DNA from: Cohnella faecalis
GTDB lineage: Bacteria > Bacillota > Bacilli > Paenibacillales > Paenibacillaceae
Assembly (NCBI RefSeq): GCF_003570905.1
Contig: NZ_QXJM01000040.1
Span: 186,001 to 250,000 of the forward strand
Direction of reading: 5' to 3'
Length of the DNA stretch: 64,000 nucleotides
The notes under the pieces were generated by a model. That model was not told the DNA's origin, did not search any database, and worked only from the letters and a program-made list of their open reading frames with translations. Position 1 is the stretch's first letter. Each line of letters opens with the position of its first letter. The position numbers and the translations under genes were made by a program. Positions 44,219-53,110 of this stretch are shown piece after piece.

Positions 44219-45244
44219 TTGCGGACCTACAACTACGATATGAAGCCCAAAAAAACATACGCGATTTGTCTGTGGTTCATCGCTGCCGTCGCCATATTGA
44301 TCCTATCAACTTTCATAGCCATTTCCTACGGAGCCAAGAGCCTATCCTTATCGTCGGTATGGTCGGCAGTTTTTCAGTATGATCCAACAGCAACCTCGGA
44401 TCAAATCGTCCACGACATTCGCCTCCCCCGAGTGCTGGGCGCGGTCGTAACCGGGATGGCTTTCGCCGCTGCGGGTGCGATTATGCAAGGGGTAACCCGC
44501 AATCCGATGGCGGATACGGGAATTCTGGGCGTCAATGCCGGTGCGTCCTTCGTCGTGGCGCTTAGCTTCGCCTTCCTTCCCGGCCTCGCTTATTCCGGAC
44601 TGATCGTCATGTCCTTCACCGGGGCGGCGATTGCCACTCTTCTCATTGTTCTGCTCGGAAGCGCGACCCCGGGGGGACTGACCTCGATAAGACTGACCAT
44701 TGCCGGAGCGGTTGTGGCAGCGATGCTTCACTCGTTAAGCGCCGGTATAGCCATTTACTTCGATCTCAGCCAAGATCTCGCTTTCTGGTATGCGGGAGGC
44801 GTCGCGGGAGTGAAGTGGTCGCAATTGAAGCTGCTAGCGCCCATTATTCTGGCTGCGTTGATTTGGGCGATTTCAATGGGCCGCTCCATTACGTTCCTGT
44901 CTCTTGGCGACGAGTCAGCCGTAAGCCTGGGAATCGATACTCGACGGGTACGCATTCTAGGGATGACGGCCGCTGTTATTCTGGCAGGCGCTTCCGTATC
45001 CGTTGCGGGGGCGATCGGTTTCGTCGGCCTTGTCGTTCCCCATATCGCGCGCCGTCTAGTAGGCGTGGATTACCGGGTTGTGCTGCCCTTATCCGCTTTG
45101 CTTGGCTCCATTCTGCTCGTATGGGCCGATTTCGCCTCGCGAATGGTGAATCCGCCGAAGGAGTTCGCCATCGGCGCCATGGTCGCCTTGGTCGGTGTAC
45201 CCTTCTTTCTTTATTTGGCTCGCAAGGAAGGGAGATCGATGTAG
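44219..45244 (+). CDS. FecCD/BtuC family iron-siderophore ABC permease
   Basis: 341 aa from TTG 44219, or about 334 aa from the ATG at 44240; the AAGGGGG directly before the TTG is too close for one and too far for the other, so the start is uncertain. About ten helices with family landmarks: IRLPRVLGAVVTGMAFAAAG, MQGVTRNPMADTGILGVNAGA, GAIGFVGLVVPHIARRLVGVDYR and the C-terminal ADFASRMVNPPKEFAIGAMVALVGVPFFLYL. First of two permease genes that form a heterodimer. No ATPase gene follows. Confidence 0.92.
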   Translation: MRTYNYDMKPKKTYAICLWFIAAVAILILSTFIAISYGAKSLSLSSVWSAVFQYDPTATSDQIVHDIRLPRVLGAVVTGMAFAAAGAIMQGVTRNPMADTGILGVNAGASFVVALSFAFLPGLAYSGLIVMSFTGAAIATLLIVLLGSATPGGLTSIRLTIAGAVVAAMLHSLSAGIAIYFDLSQDLAFWYAGGVAGVKWSQLKLLAPIILAALIWAISMGRSITFLSLGDESAVSLGIDTRRVRILGMTAAVILAGASVSVAGAIGFVGLVVPHIARRLVGVDYRVVLPLSALLGSILLVWADFASRMVNPPKEFAIGAMVALVGVPFFLYLARKEGRSM

Positions 45245-45245
45245 A

Positions 45246-46271
45246 ATGGCGCGAAGCTTCACGAATATGGAGAGAAGCAAGAGAGCTTGGTGTACCGGCA
45301 TTGTCTTGTTGACGGGGGCATTAGTGCTTATCGTGGTTAGTCTAAATACGGGGACCGTCCGCTTGTCGACCCAGGAGTTGTGGCATACCCTGCTAGGCTC
45401 GGGAACTCCGGATAGCAAAATCGTTCTGCTCGAATACCGGCTTCCCCGTATCGCCATCACCGTTCTCGCGGGTATCGGACTCGGTGTGGCCGGATCCGTT
45501 CTGCAGGCCGTCTCCCGCAACTCTCTTGCCGATCCGGGAATTGTCGGCCTCCATGCAGGAGCCGCCTTCGGGCTAATCGTATTCGTCTCCTTCTTCCGAA
45601 CGATGGAGGGACCCTCGTCGCTGCTCATTCCTCTCTTCACCTTCGTCGGGGGAACGGCCATTGCGCTCCTAATCTTCATCTTGGCCTATGACCGCTACAA
45701 AGGACTTATGCCTATCCGGCTCATTCTGGTCGGAATTGCAATGGAAGCCGGCTTCAGCGCGGCGACGCTATTCCTGTCGTTGAAGCTTGATCCGGATACG
45801 TATGCGTTCGCCGCCCGCTGGCTAGCCGGGAGCGTGTGGGGAAGAGACTGGATTAACGTCGCGGCGCTGCTTCCTTGGATCGTTGTTCTCGTTCCTTATA
45901 TCTACTCTCGCAGTCGAACGCTGGACATCTTCGCGCTTGGCGACGATATCGCCACCGGCATGGGAAATTCGGTCACACTTAGCCGGATCGGGCTGCTCGC
46001 AGCTGCCGTCGCCCTCTCCTGTGCAAGCGTATCGATGGCCGGAGGCATCGGGTTCATCGGTCTGATTGCTCCGCATATTGCGAGAAGACTGGTCGGCCCC
46101 ATGCACCGTCACAATTTGCCGATATCCGCCCTTATTGGCACGACGATTCTCGTTGCCTCGGATACGATCGGAAGGTCGATTTTCCATCCGAACGCCATAC
46201 CCGCGGGAATCGTGGTCGCGGGGGTCGGGGCTCCTTTTTTTCTTTACTTGCTATTGAAATCAAAATCTTGA
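45246..46271 (+). CDS. FecCD/BtuC family iron-siderophore ABC permease
   Basis: 341 aa from ATG 45246, chosen because AAGGGAG lies upstream and it begins one base after the stop of the first permease; the open frame to 45195 lies inside the previous gene. Landmarks: YRLPRIAITVLAGIGLGVAG, LQAVSRNSLADPGIVGLHAGA, GGIGFIGLIAPHIARRLVGP and PNAIPAGIVVAGVGAPFFLYLLL. Partner of the preceding permease. Confidence 0.92.
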   Translation: MARSFTNMERSKRAWCTGIVLLTGALVLIVVSLNTGTVRLSTQELWHTLLGSGTPDSKIVLLEYRLPRIAITVLAGIGLGVAGSVLQAVSRNSLADPGIVGLHAGAAFGLIVFVSFFRTMEGPSSLLIPLFTFVGGTAIALLIFILAYDRYKGLMPIRLILVGIAMEAGFSAATLFLSLKLDPDTYAFAARWLAGSVWGRDWINVAALLPWIVVLVPYIYSRSRTLDIFALGDDIATGMGNSVTLSRIGLLAAAVALSCASVSMAGGIGFIGLIAPHIARRLVGPMHRHNLPISALIGTTILVASDTIGRSIFHPNAIPAGIVVAGVGAPFFLYLLLKSKS

Positions 46272-46290
46272 CTGACTGCAGGAGGTTCTA

Positions 46291-47289
46291 TTGTTTATGA
46301 AAAACAAACCGTTAGTACTGATTATAAGCTTGGCGATTCTGATTGTTCTGTCCGCTTGCGGGCAAACCTCGGGCTCCGAAAAACCGGAGGCATCGCCGAC
46401 CCCCTCTGCCAGTCCAACTGCCGGAAGCTCTGCGCCGGCGGCCGACGCCGGTTCCTCTTCATCCGCAGCTGCGGATGAAATTCTAAAGAACAACCCCAAT
46501 GCGAAGATCGCGTCCATCTCGATTCACATTACTAACAATCTTCTTGCGCTCGGCATCACTCCGGTCGGCTCGGTCGTAGGCGGCGACGTCAAGGATTTCC
46601 TGCCCCACGTGAAGGATCGGCTAGCCGGGGCTGCCAAGCTCGGCGTCGTGACCGATCCCGATATGGAAGCGATTCTGAGCTTAAAGCCTGATGTTATTTT
46701 TATTGATAGCGTGTATTCCGGCAAAGATAGGGCCAAATTCGAACAAATTGCTCCGATAATTGCGATCGACATGGACGCTGGAACTTGGCGCGATCATCTG
46801 CAAACCATTGCGGGGCACGTCGGCCACGAGGCTCAAGCCGAGGCCTTCATCAAGAACTACGATGACAAGGCGGCTAAAGTAAGCAAGCTGATTCATTCGG
46901 AGCTCGGAGAAGGCGCCAAGGTTATGGCGATCCGATCGACCGCTAAGGAATTGCGAGTGATGGGAATCAAGCGTCCGGTCGGACCGATCATGTTCGACGA
47001 TCTCGCGCTGAAGCCTGCCAACGGAGTCGAGAAGATCGACAAAGCCTTCGAGGTGATTTCCCAGGAGGTGCTTCCGGATTTCGACGCTGACGCCATCTTC
47101 GTCATTATCAGCAAAGGCAACGAAGCAATGAATAACTATACATCATTGGAGAAGAGCGCTCTCTGGTCAAATCTGAAGGCGGTCAAAAACCGTCACGTTT
47201 ACGTACTGGATGGGCAAACCTGGCTGGACTATTCTTCAATTGGCCAAGACTTCGCTCTTGACGATGCGGAAAGGCTCTTCAAGAAGTAA
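46291..47289 (+). CDS. Iron-siderophore ABC transporter substrate-binding lipoprotein
   Basis: 332 aa from TTG 46291, or 330 aa from ATG 46297; AGGAGG lies upstream of both. Lipoprotein signal ending LIVLSACGQ, an Ala/Ser/Pro linker, then a FecB/TroA-type fold: AKIASISIHITNNLLALGIT, LSLKPDVIFIDSVYSGKDRA, FEQIAPIIAIDMDAGTWRDH. It delivers a ferric siderophore to the two permeases. Last gene of the operon; a strong terminator follows. The ligand might be the hydroxycarboxylate-type siderophore made by the operon at the right edge, but this is inference. Confidence 0.92.
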   Translation: MFMKNKPLVLIISLAILIVLSACGQTSGSEKPEASPTPSASPTAGSSAPAADAGSSSSAAADEILKNNPNAKIASISIHITNNLLALGITPVGSVVGGDVKDFLPHVKDRLAGAAKLGVVTDPDMEAILSLKPDVIFIDSVYSGKDRAKFEQIAPIIAIDMDAGTWRDHLQTIAGHVGHEAQAEAFIKNYDDKAAKVSKLIHSELGEGAKVMAIRSTAKELRVMGIKRPVGPIMFDDLALKPANGVEKIDKAFEVISQEVLPDFDADAIFVIISKGNEAMNNYTSLEKSALWSNLKAVKNRHVYVLDGQTWLDYSSIGQDFALDDAERLFKK

Positions 47290-47359
47290 GCGAGCCGTTA
47301 CAAAAATAGCGAGCCCCGAATATCCGAGAAAGGCGAGCACGCCGCTCTCGATAGATGCG

Positions 47360-47410
47360 AACAGCCGCTGGCTGCAACGAAGCGGTTGCGGCTAGCGGCT
47401 GTTGTATTTT
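47360..47410 (+). terminator. Rho-independent terminator of the siderophore uptake operon
   Basis: AACAGCCGCT (47360-47369) pairs perfectly with AGCGGCTGTT (47394-47403), with GCTGCAAC/GGTTGCGGC pairing further in, followed by GTATTTT. Confidence 0.9.
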
Positions 47411-47481
47411 GCACGGTGCACGAAGACAAGGCCCTTGAACAAAACGATTTTCTCATTTATTTCTTAGCTTGTACAGAATGA

Positions 47482-48318
47482 TTATTTGCCGAGCAACGCT
47501 ATCCAATCCTTGTCTTCGGCTGTTTCATCCTCGATTTTCTTCGCCATGTCATCGGTCAGAACCGGTTCCTGGAAGCGAATATAGTCGATTGTCGTGTAGT
47601 TGTCGGGAGAACCGTTGAGATCGGTCAGCAAGCAGAATCCGACCTGAAGAGTATCCGGGAAATCGTCCCTTCTATTCGCCTCCGCGAACTGCCACGCGCC
47701 GCCATCCTCTTTGTACAGTTTCACGATATCGTTACCGATTCGCGCCAGCCTTAGCTCGATCCAGTCGGTATTAACATCCGCGGTCTGGAAGGTGAAGCTG
47801 CTTCTAATATTTTTCTTGTAGTCGATAATCCGCGAATCGGCATGCCCTCCCGTGGACAAGTACTCCCAATTCTCATTGCTGTCGGAGTAAGCTTCGCCGG
47901 TCTTCTGATTGGGAACACGCGCCATCAAGCCGGTAAGATCGTATGAGCCTTGCGGAATCGGCGTATTCTTGCCAGCAACCTTGACCCGCATCGAAGCTAC
48001 AAAGTCGCCGGTTACCTGCTTGAACGATAGATGGCCTGTATTTTCCCCATACCATGTGCCTTTGACGGCTTCTATGTACAAATGGCCTTCGCTCGTTTGA
48101 TTAATATCAAATTTGCCAATGTAAGCGTCATCGGTTTTCACGTCAATTGCTTTCGTCCATTTGGACCAAGACGAGCTTTCGTTGAACTCATCGCTCAGGC
48201 TCGTAAGAGCAACTTGATCTGCCTTATCGTCCGAATCCTTGCTGCTGCAGCCCTCTGCGATGAAGATCGTTAGCAAGAGCGTCGATACTTTGGTGAATAA
48301 CATTTTTCTTGTGAACAT
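47482..48318 (-). CDS. Lipoprotein with DUF1349 (concanavalin-A-like) domain
   Basis: 278 aa; ATG 48318 with AGGAGG upstream. Lipoprotein signal LTIFIAEGCSS, then a jelly-roll domain with SDEFNESSSWSKWTKA, GHLSFKQVTGDFVASMRVKV, YDLTGLMARVPNQKTGE, ENWEYLSTGGHAD, TDWIELRLARIGNDIVKLYK and DTLQVGFCLLTDL, all typical of DUF1349. Probably a surface carbohydrate-binding protein or enzyme; function unknown. Confidence 0.83.
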   Translation of the reverse strand: MFTRKMLFTKVSTLLLTIFIAEGCSSKDSDDKADQVALTSLSDEFNESSSWSKWTKAIDVKTDDAYIGKFDINQTSEGHLYIEAVKGTWYGENTGHLSFKQVTGDFVASMRVKVAGKNTPIPQGSYDLTGLMARVPNQKTGEAYSDSNENWEYLSTGGHADSRIIDYKKNIRSSFTFQTADVNTDWIELRLARIGNDIVKLYKEDGGAWQFAEANRRDDFPDTLQVGFCLLTDLNGSPDNYTTIDYIRFQEPVLTDDMAKKIEDETAEDKDWIALLGK

Positions 48319-48407
48319 GGCGCGTTCCTCCTGGAGTGATGACTGGATTTACCTAAGTAAATCAAAGCGCAATCATTCCATCAAGAACGCACTTTTTGGT
48401 TACTGGC

Positions 48408-48758
48408 CTAGAACGGCGAGCTTTCCAGGCGGCGATTCTGGTCTTCTGCGCTCTCGACCGTCAAGCCCCACGTAAAGAGACTGCTCAAAATCGGCTTCAC
48501 GGCTTCTCCCCGCTCCGTCAAATAATACTCGACTCTCGGAGGGTTCTCGTCGAATATTTGCCTCCCGATAATACCGTCCTTCTCCAACTCCCGCAGTTGC
48601 TGAGTGAGCATCTTCTGCGATACGCCGGGCATCAGACGCTGCAGTTCGTTGAATCTTCTTCTTTGATCCTGCAAGTACCATAGAGCGAGTACCTTCCACT
48701 TGCCGCTGAGAACATCGACTGCAAGCTCTACCGGACACTTCACGTAATTCAGAGACAT
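48408..48758 (-). CDS. HxlR family transcriptional regulator
   Basis: 116 aa from ATG 48758 (GGAAGGGGG upstream; a TTG two codons earlier is possible). Winged helix protein with the HxlR N-terminal cysteine (YVKCPVELAVDVLSGKWKVL), a helix-turn-helix (RRFNELQRLMPGVSQKMLTQQLRELEKDGII) and wing (RVEYYLTERGEAVKPIL). The single N-terminal Cys can sense thiol-reactive compounds in this family. Divergent from the FecCD gene at 49002 with about 240 bases between; no target site identified. Confidence 0.9.
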   Translation of the reverse strand: MSLNYVKCPVELAVDVLSGKWKVLALWYLQDQRRRFNELQRLMPGVSQKMLTQQLRELEKDGIIGRQIFDENPPRVEYYLTERGEAVKPILSSLFTWGLTVESAEDQNRRLESSPF

Positions 48759-49001
48759 GAGCAAGCAGCCCCCTTCCTAACTATTCACATTCGATAAATT
48801 TGGTTATTCTTCCTTCGAGCGACAGCCATCGAGCACCACCTCGCAGAAAAGTTCATGGTACCGATAAAAAACGAGAAAGAAACGTCGGTTTTAGTTTATG
48901 AATCTATTTTATATTTAAAGCAGGAATATGGCTAATTCTGGTGAAACCTAACTTAGAAACAAAGATTCGCTGCAGAATAGCCTGTCATAATATGGAGGAT
49001 A

Positions 49002-50018
49002 ATGAAGTTGGAAAATGTGAGCACAACTAATAAACCATTCAATCAAGTAAAGGCCTGGGGGATCTTGCTCAGCGCGGTGGGATTGCTGCTCCTAGTGTCA
49101 ATATTGGGATTAGCGGTAGGATGGTATGCTTTTTCTCTGTCGGAATTAGAGACAATATGGAACAGAGATCCGGAAACTACGCATCATGAGATCATAGTTA
49201 AAATCCGATTGCCTCTCCTACTCACCACTCTTGTGGGTGGAATGGGTCTGGCAGCAGCTAGCGTCATTCTGCAGCGTGTAATGCGGCACCGATTGGCGGA
49301 TACAGGAATTATGGGCTTGACGGAAGGAGGCGCGTTCGCTGCATGCCTGGTCGTGCTTTATAAACCCGACGCAGCTTACCCTTGGTACATTGCGGCAATA
49401 GGCTTGGGTACGATTGTCCTCGGCGCTTTCAATATTATTTTTGCCCGTAAAGTTCGAGGCGGAAGTCTGGCGGTTCGCAGTATGCTAGTCGGCGCCATCA
49501 TGATTATGGTCTTATTGGGTTGTGCACGGCTTATTGTCCTATTCACGGATGACCTTTTAAACAATGTCATTCAGGTATACCTAGGCAGCTCTGGCGCTGT
49601 CTATGAGAATTGGCTGCTCCCATGCTTTGCTCTAGGTTTGCTTGGTGCGATTGCCGTCATCGCATTCAAACCTTCAACCGACCGTGCGAGAAAAGGCGTG
49701 TTATTAGCGTCGGCAGTCGTTGTAATCGTATTGTCCATGGGAGCAGCGGCCGCTTTCGGAGCCATCGCTTTTGTCGGGATGCTGGTTTCCCTGCTCGCCC
49801 GGCGTCTCGTCGGCGGGAGTGAAGGGTGGGTGCTGGCGGTTTCCACCGTCTTGGGCGCTATCGTAATGGTAACGCTTAGCATCATTAATCGCACCTTGGC
49901 AGCACCGTACGAACTGCCGTTGTATGTTCTTATTTCGATGTTCGGCGCTCCGATTTCGCTGTACCTTTTTTACCGTTCCCTCATGAATCCGCATAAACCG
50001 ACAGACGGGGAGCACTAG
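49002..50018 (+). CDS. Orphan FecCD-type iron ABC permease
   Basis: 338 aa from ATG 49002; GGAGG is only three bases before it, so TTG 49008 (eight bases) may be the true start. FecCD landmarks: IVKIRLPLLLTTLVGGMGLA, LQRVMRHRLADTGIMGLTEG, GAIAFVGMLVSLLARRLVGG and ISMFGAPISLYLFYRSL. Some invariant positions differ (for example GVNAGA replaced by GLTEGG), so it is diverged from the pair at 44219-46271. No partner permease, binding protein or ATPase beside it and no Fur box seen upstream. Confidence 0.85.
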   Translation: MKLENVSTTNKPFNQVKAWGILLSAVGLLLLVSILGLAVGWYAFSLSELETIWNRDPETTHHEIIVKIRLPLLLTTLVGGMGLAAASVILQRVMRHRLADTGIMGLTEGGAFAACLVVLYKPDAAYPWYIAAIGLGTIVLGAFNIIFARKVRGGSLAVRSMLVGAIMIMVLLGCARLIVLFTDDLLNNVIQVYLGSSGAVYENWLLPCFALGLLGAIAVIAFKPSTDRARKGVLLASAVVVIVLSMGAAAAFGAIAFVGMLVSLLARRLVGGSEGWVLAVSTVLGAIVMVTLSIINRTLAAPYELPLYVLISMFGAPISLYLFYRSLMNPHKPTDGEH

Positions 50019-50046
50019 AAGAACTTATGGTTACTATAAAAATGAA

Positions 50047-51306
50047 TCACTCTATGTACCACGCGCGGTAATCGTCCAAGAGCCTTCTTTCCGTCGCTTT
50101 CTCAAGCTGGGCAAACTCTTGATTTAATTGCTCGCAAAAGCTCTCGTCCATGCTCAAGCCGAATGATCCGACAGGTTGACGGTTCAAATGTCGAATGCGA
50201 TATAAGGTTGGAGGGTGCGTATCATCCAGGGAGGCGGGAGCCGATTCTCGTATTTTGTTCAATCGCCGCTCTTCTTTCTCCGGTATGCTCCGCGTGAACT
50301 TTCGCACTTCTTCGAACAGTTCGTTCGAATAGCGATAATGCGCCACCTTTTTTAACGTCATGAAGAAAGTCGGGGCAAAATGCATTTTACCAAGCGCGGA
50401 CACGGCGGCCTCCGTACCGGCAATGCGCGCTGACGTCATATCCGCAAAATACTCGGCGCGCTGGCTTTGCTTCCATACGGATAGTCCCAACAGCAAATAG
50501 GCATAGTACACTACGTCAGCCAATCTTTTGCGAATGAAAGCAATGACGTAATGGAAAGGTCCGATTATCTCCAAATAATCCGTCTTGGGAAACAGGAAGC
50601 CATACCACAATCCTAACGTTCGCAGAGCCTGACGCACTATAAATCTTCGGGTCAGGTCCGCATTGGCGTGGTGTCCCATCTCATGTGCCAAAACCGAAAT
50701 TTTCTCTTGCAAATTAAGCACCGAAAACAACGGAATTCCGATGCCCACCACCGATTTACGCCGCATACCGGTTCTTGTAATAAACGCATTAAACTCGCTG
50801 TTTGCGACAAGTCTATCCACTTTGGGCGCGTTTAATTGATTCGCTATTTCATCCATAAGCCTGTGCAGTGCAGGATAGTCGCTTCGATGAAGTTTCATGC
50901 CATGTATTTTCCTTTTGACTGGCCAGAACAAGACCACGCTAACAGCCAAAATAATAAACCCGAGCATAAACTCTCCAATCGTACGCGACCAAAAAATTTC
51001 ATGAATCGCCAGACAGACCATACCAATTGAAGCCGCATGTAATAAGAAAGAGAACAAATAAGCCCCTATCGTCCCCAACGTAACCGGATGGGTAGAGACA
51101 GCAGCGTTCGATAATTCCTCGTACAGCAAATTGGCAGAACGAGCTCCGAGACGAGACTGCAAACGCCGCATTAAGGTTGGGGATTTGGCGTCGGACTCTG
51201 TAGGACTAATATTCCAATCGCATTGCTCGCACCAAGTAACATAACCAGGGATAACCGGCATGGAATGACCGCATGTAGGACAGACTTCGACTTGTTGATT
51301 GGACAT
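50047..51306 (-). CDS. M48 family membrane metalloprotease with N-terminal zinc ribbon
   Basis: 419 aa. An N-terminal CPTC ... CEQC zinc-ribbon (residues 9-29), two membrane helices (GTIGAYLFSFLLHAASIGMV and EFMLGFIILAVSVVLFWPV), then an HtpX/Ste24-like catalytic domain with HEMGHHANADL and the third zinc ligand Glu in QRAEYFADMTSARIAG. Two more hydrophobic segments lie between. The ribbon is an unusual addition to HtpX-type proteases. ATG at 51306 with AAGGAGAA upstream. Convergent with the FecCD gene at 49002. Confidence 0.88.
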   Translation of the reverse strand: MSNQQVEVCPTCGHSMPVIPGYVTWCEQCDWNISPTESDAKSPTLMRRLQSRLGARSANLLYEELSNAAVSTHPVTLGTIGAYLFSFLLHAASIGMVCLAIHEIFWSRTIGEFMLGFIILAVSVVLFWPVKRKIHGMKLHRSDYPALHRLMDEIANQLNAPKVDRLVANSEFNAFITRTGMRRKSVVGIGIPLFSVLNLQEKISVLAHEMGHHANADLTRRFIVRQALRTLGLWYGFLFPKTDYLEIIGPFHYVIAFIRKRLADVVYYAYLLLGLSVWKQSQRAEYFADMTSARIAGTEAAVSALGKMHFAPTFFMTLKKVAHYRYSNELFEEVRKFTRSIPEKEERRLNKIRESAPASLDDTHPPTLYRIRHLNRQPVGSFGLSMDESFCEQLNQEFAQLEKATERRLLDDYRAWYIE

Positions 51307-51557
51307 TGGAGTTCTCCTTGTGATTTTTTGGCAAGCTCAACTAATCCTTTATGAATCCACCCTCGATCACATTAACCCCTTCTATTTTTACAATTTCATT
51401 CCATTCGCTTAAATAGATTGCATGAATGCGTTTCGTATAAATTATTAATCATGGAGATGTTGCTTTGCTCCTTTGCTATTTAGCATAATTATACCATTAA
51501 TATGGGAAACATTGTCGTATCAAGGAGCTTCCCTAAGTCATCTATGCTAAGAAGACG

Positions 51558-51590
51558 AAAAAGTCCACCCTTATGCAGGGTGGACTTTTT
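51558..51590. terminator. Bidirectional Rho-independent terminator
   Basis: AAAAAGTCCACCC (51558-51570), loop TTATGCA, GGGTGGACTTTTT (51578-51590): perfect 13-bp arms with U tracts on both strands. It ends the ABC-F transcript; the rest of 51307-51614 is AT-rich with no gene that I can see. Confidence 0.93.
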
Positions 51591-51614
51591 CTTGCAGAAT
51601 ACGTTTTGCATTGG

Positions 51615-53093
51615 TTAGAGTTCAATGATCTTTGTAGCCATATTGTTGCAAAATTCACTGTCATGCTCCACAAAAAGAATGGTAGGCGCGTATTCAAGCA
51701 ATAACTCTTCAATCTGCATACGAGAAATAATATCGATAAAATTCAGCGGTTCATCCCAAATTAGCAAATGAGCTTGCTCGCTAAGACTTTTTGCAATCAG
51801 CACTTTCTTCTTTTGACCGCCGCTAAAAGCCGAAATATCCTTCTCAAATTGAGCTCTGGAAAAATCGAGTTTTCTTAGAATCGCTTTAAAAAGACTTTCA
51901 TCGATCCTATTGTTTCTAGCGTAGTCCGTTAAATTGCCCTGTAAGTGTGACGTTTCCTGTGAGACATAAGATATTTTAAGCTGACTTCCCCTTCTGAAAG
52001 TGCCCGTATAGGTTAAATTCTCGCCGCAAATAAGCTTGATAATACTTGATTTTCCGGAGCCATTTTTGCCTGAAAGCGCAATTCGCTCGCCTTGCTCAAT
52101 AGTAAAGCTTACATCTTGGCAAACCCTCTTCTCGCCGTAATAAATCGAGACATTCTCAAGCTCGGCAAGCTGACGCTTATGATATGTGAGCTGCGAGATC
52201 TTTAGGTTCTCGGAGGTTTCAATATTTCTAAGGAGCCTAGACCTAGCATCAATGGCCGATTGCTGTCTTTGCTCCATGGCTTTAGAGCGTTTCATCATTT
52301 TAGCAGCCTTGTGTCCAACATACCCTTTATCAACCTTGGAACCGGAGTTTCTTGTGCCGTTTTTCGTTTTTTCCACTTCGTCTGACCAGTTGCTCGTTCG
52401 TTTCGAGGCATCAGACAAGCGTCTGATGTCTTTTTTTAGCTTTTCGTTCTCGGCCAGCTCAAAGCGATCTTGCCTCTTTTTATTTTCCCACCAATTGGTG
52501 AAATTTCCTTTTTGAATTTCTATGTCGGTCTTATTGATGGAAAGGATGTGATCTACACAGTTATCCAAAAACGATCTGTCGTGGGACACCAGAATAAATC
52601 CGCTCTTTGTTTGGAGATAATCACTAACAAGCTTTCTTGCATTCAAATCAAGATGGTTGGTCGGTTCATCAATTAACAGAAAACTGTTTTCCCTAAGAAA
52701 TAGGGCAGCCAGCAGCACTTTCGTCTGTTCTCCGTTGGACAAGGAGTCATAAGGCCGATCTAAAACATCCTCAGATACCTCTAGCAAGGAAAGCTCACGC
52801 ATGAGCTGCCAGTGAAGATAGTCTGGACAAATGTCGTTGATTACATCAAGAGTATTGCTTTGCTTGTTTTCGACATGGAAAGGAAAATATTCAAAATGAA
52901 CATTAGCGGCTATTTTTCCGCTGTATTCATATTTGCCAAGCAACAAATTTAGAAATGAGGTCTTGCCTCTGCCATTTCTCCCCGTAAATCCTAATTTCCA
53001 ATCGGTATCGATCTGAAAGCTTACATTTTCAAAAATATTGTCGTAACTGCCCTCGTGGGCAAACGTTAGGTTGGCAACTTTGATCAATGACAT
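51615..53093 (-). CDS. ABC-F ribosomal protection protein, Lsa-like
   Basis: 492 aa soluble tandem-ABC protein with no membrane domain. First ATPase: Walker A GRNGRGKT, signature LSNGEQTK, Walker B LLIDEPTNHLD. Second: GKNGSGKS, signature FSGGQKKK, Walker B LLIWDEPLNFID. The interdomain linker (about 185-300) is long, Lys/Arg-rich and helical, as in antibiotic-resistance ABC-Fs. The opening SLIKVANLTFAHEGSYDNIF is strongly Lsa-like, so lincosamide, streptogramin A and pleuromutilin protection is the likely phenotype (inference from family). AT-rich relative to the core. Preceded by an attenuator. Confidence 0.88.
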   Translation of the reverse strand: MSLIKVANLTFAHEGSYDNIFENVSFQIDTDWKLGFTGRNGRGKTSFLNLLLGKYEYSGKIAANVHFEYFPFHVENKQSNTLDVINDICPDYLHWQLMRELSLLEVSEDVLDRPYDSLSNGEQTKVLLAALFLRENSFLLIDEPTNHLDLNARKLVSDYLQTKSGFILVSHDRSFLDNCVDHILSINKTDIEIQKGNFTNWWENKKRQDRFELAENEKLKKDIRRLSDASKRTSNWSDEVEKTKNGTRNSGSKVDKGYVGHKAAKMMKRSKAMEQRQQSAIDARSRLLRNIETSENLKISQLTYHKRQLAELENVSIYYGEKRVCQDVSFTIEQGERIALSGKNGSGKSSIIKLICGENLTYTGTFRRGSQLKISYVSQETSHLQGNLTDYARNNRIDESLFKAILRKLDFSRAQFEKDISAFSGGQKKKVLIAKSLSEQAHLLIWDEPLNFIDIISRMQIEELLLEYAPTILFVEHDSEFCNNMATKIIEL

Positions 53094-53110
53094 ACAATCG
53101 TCCTCCCGCC

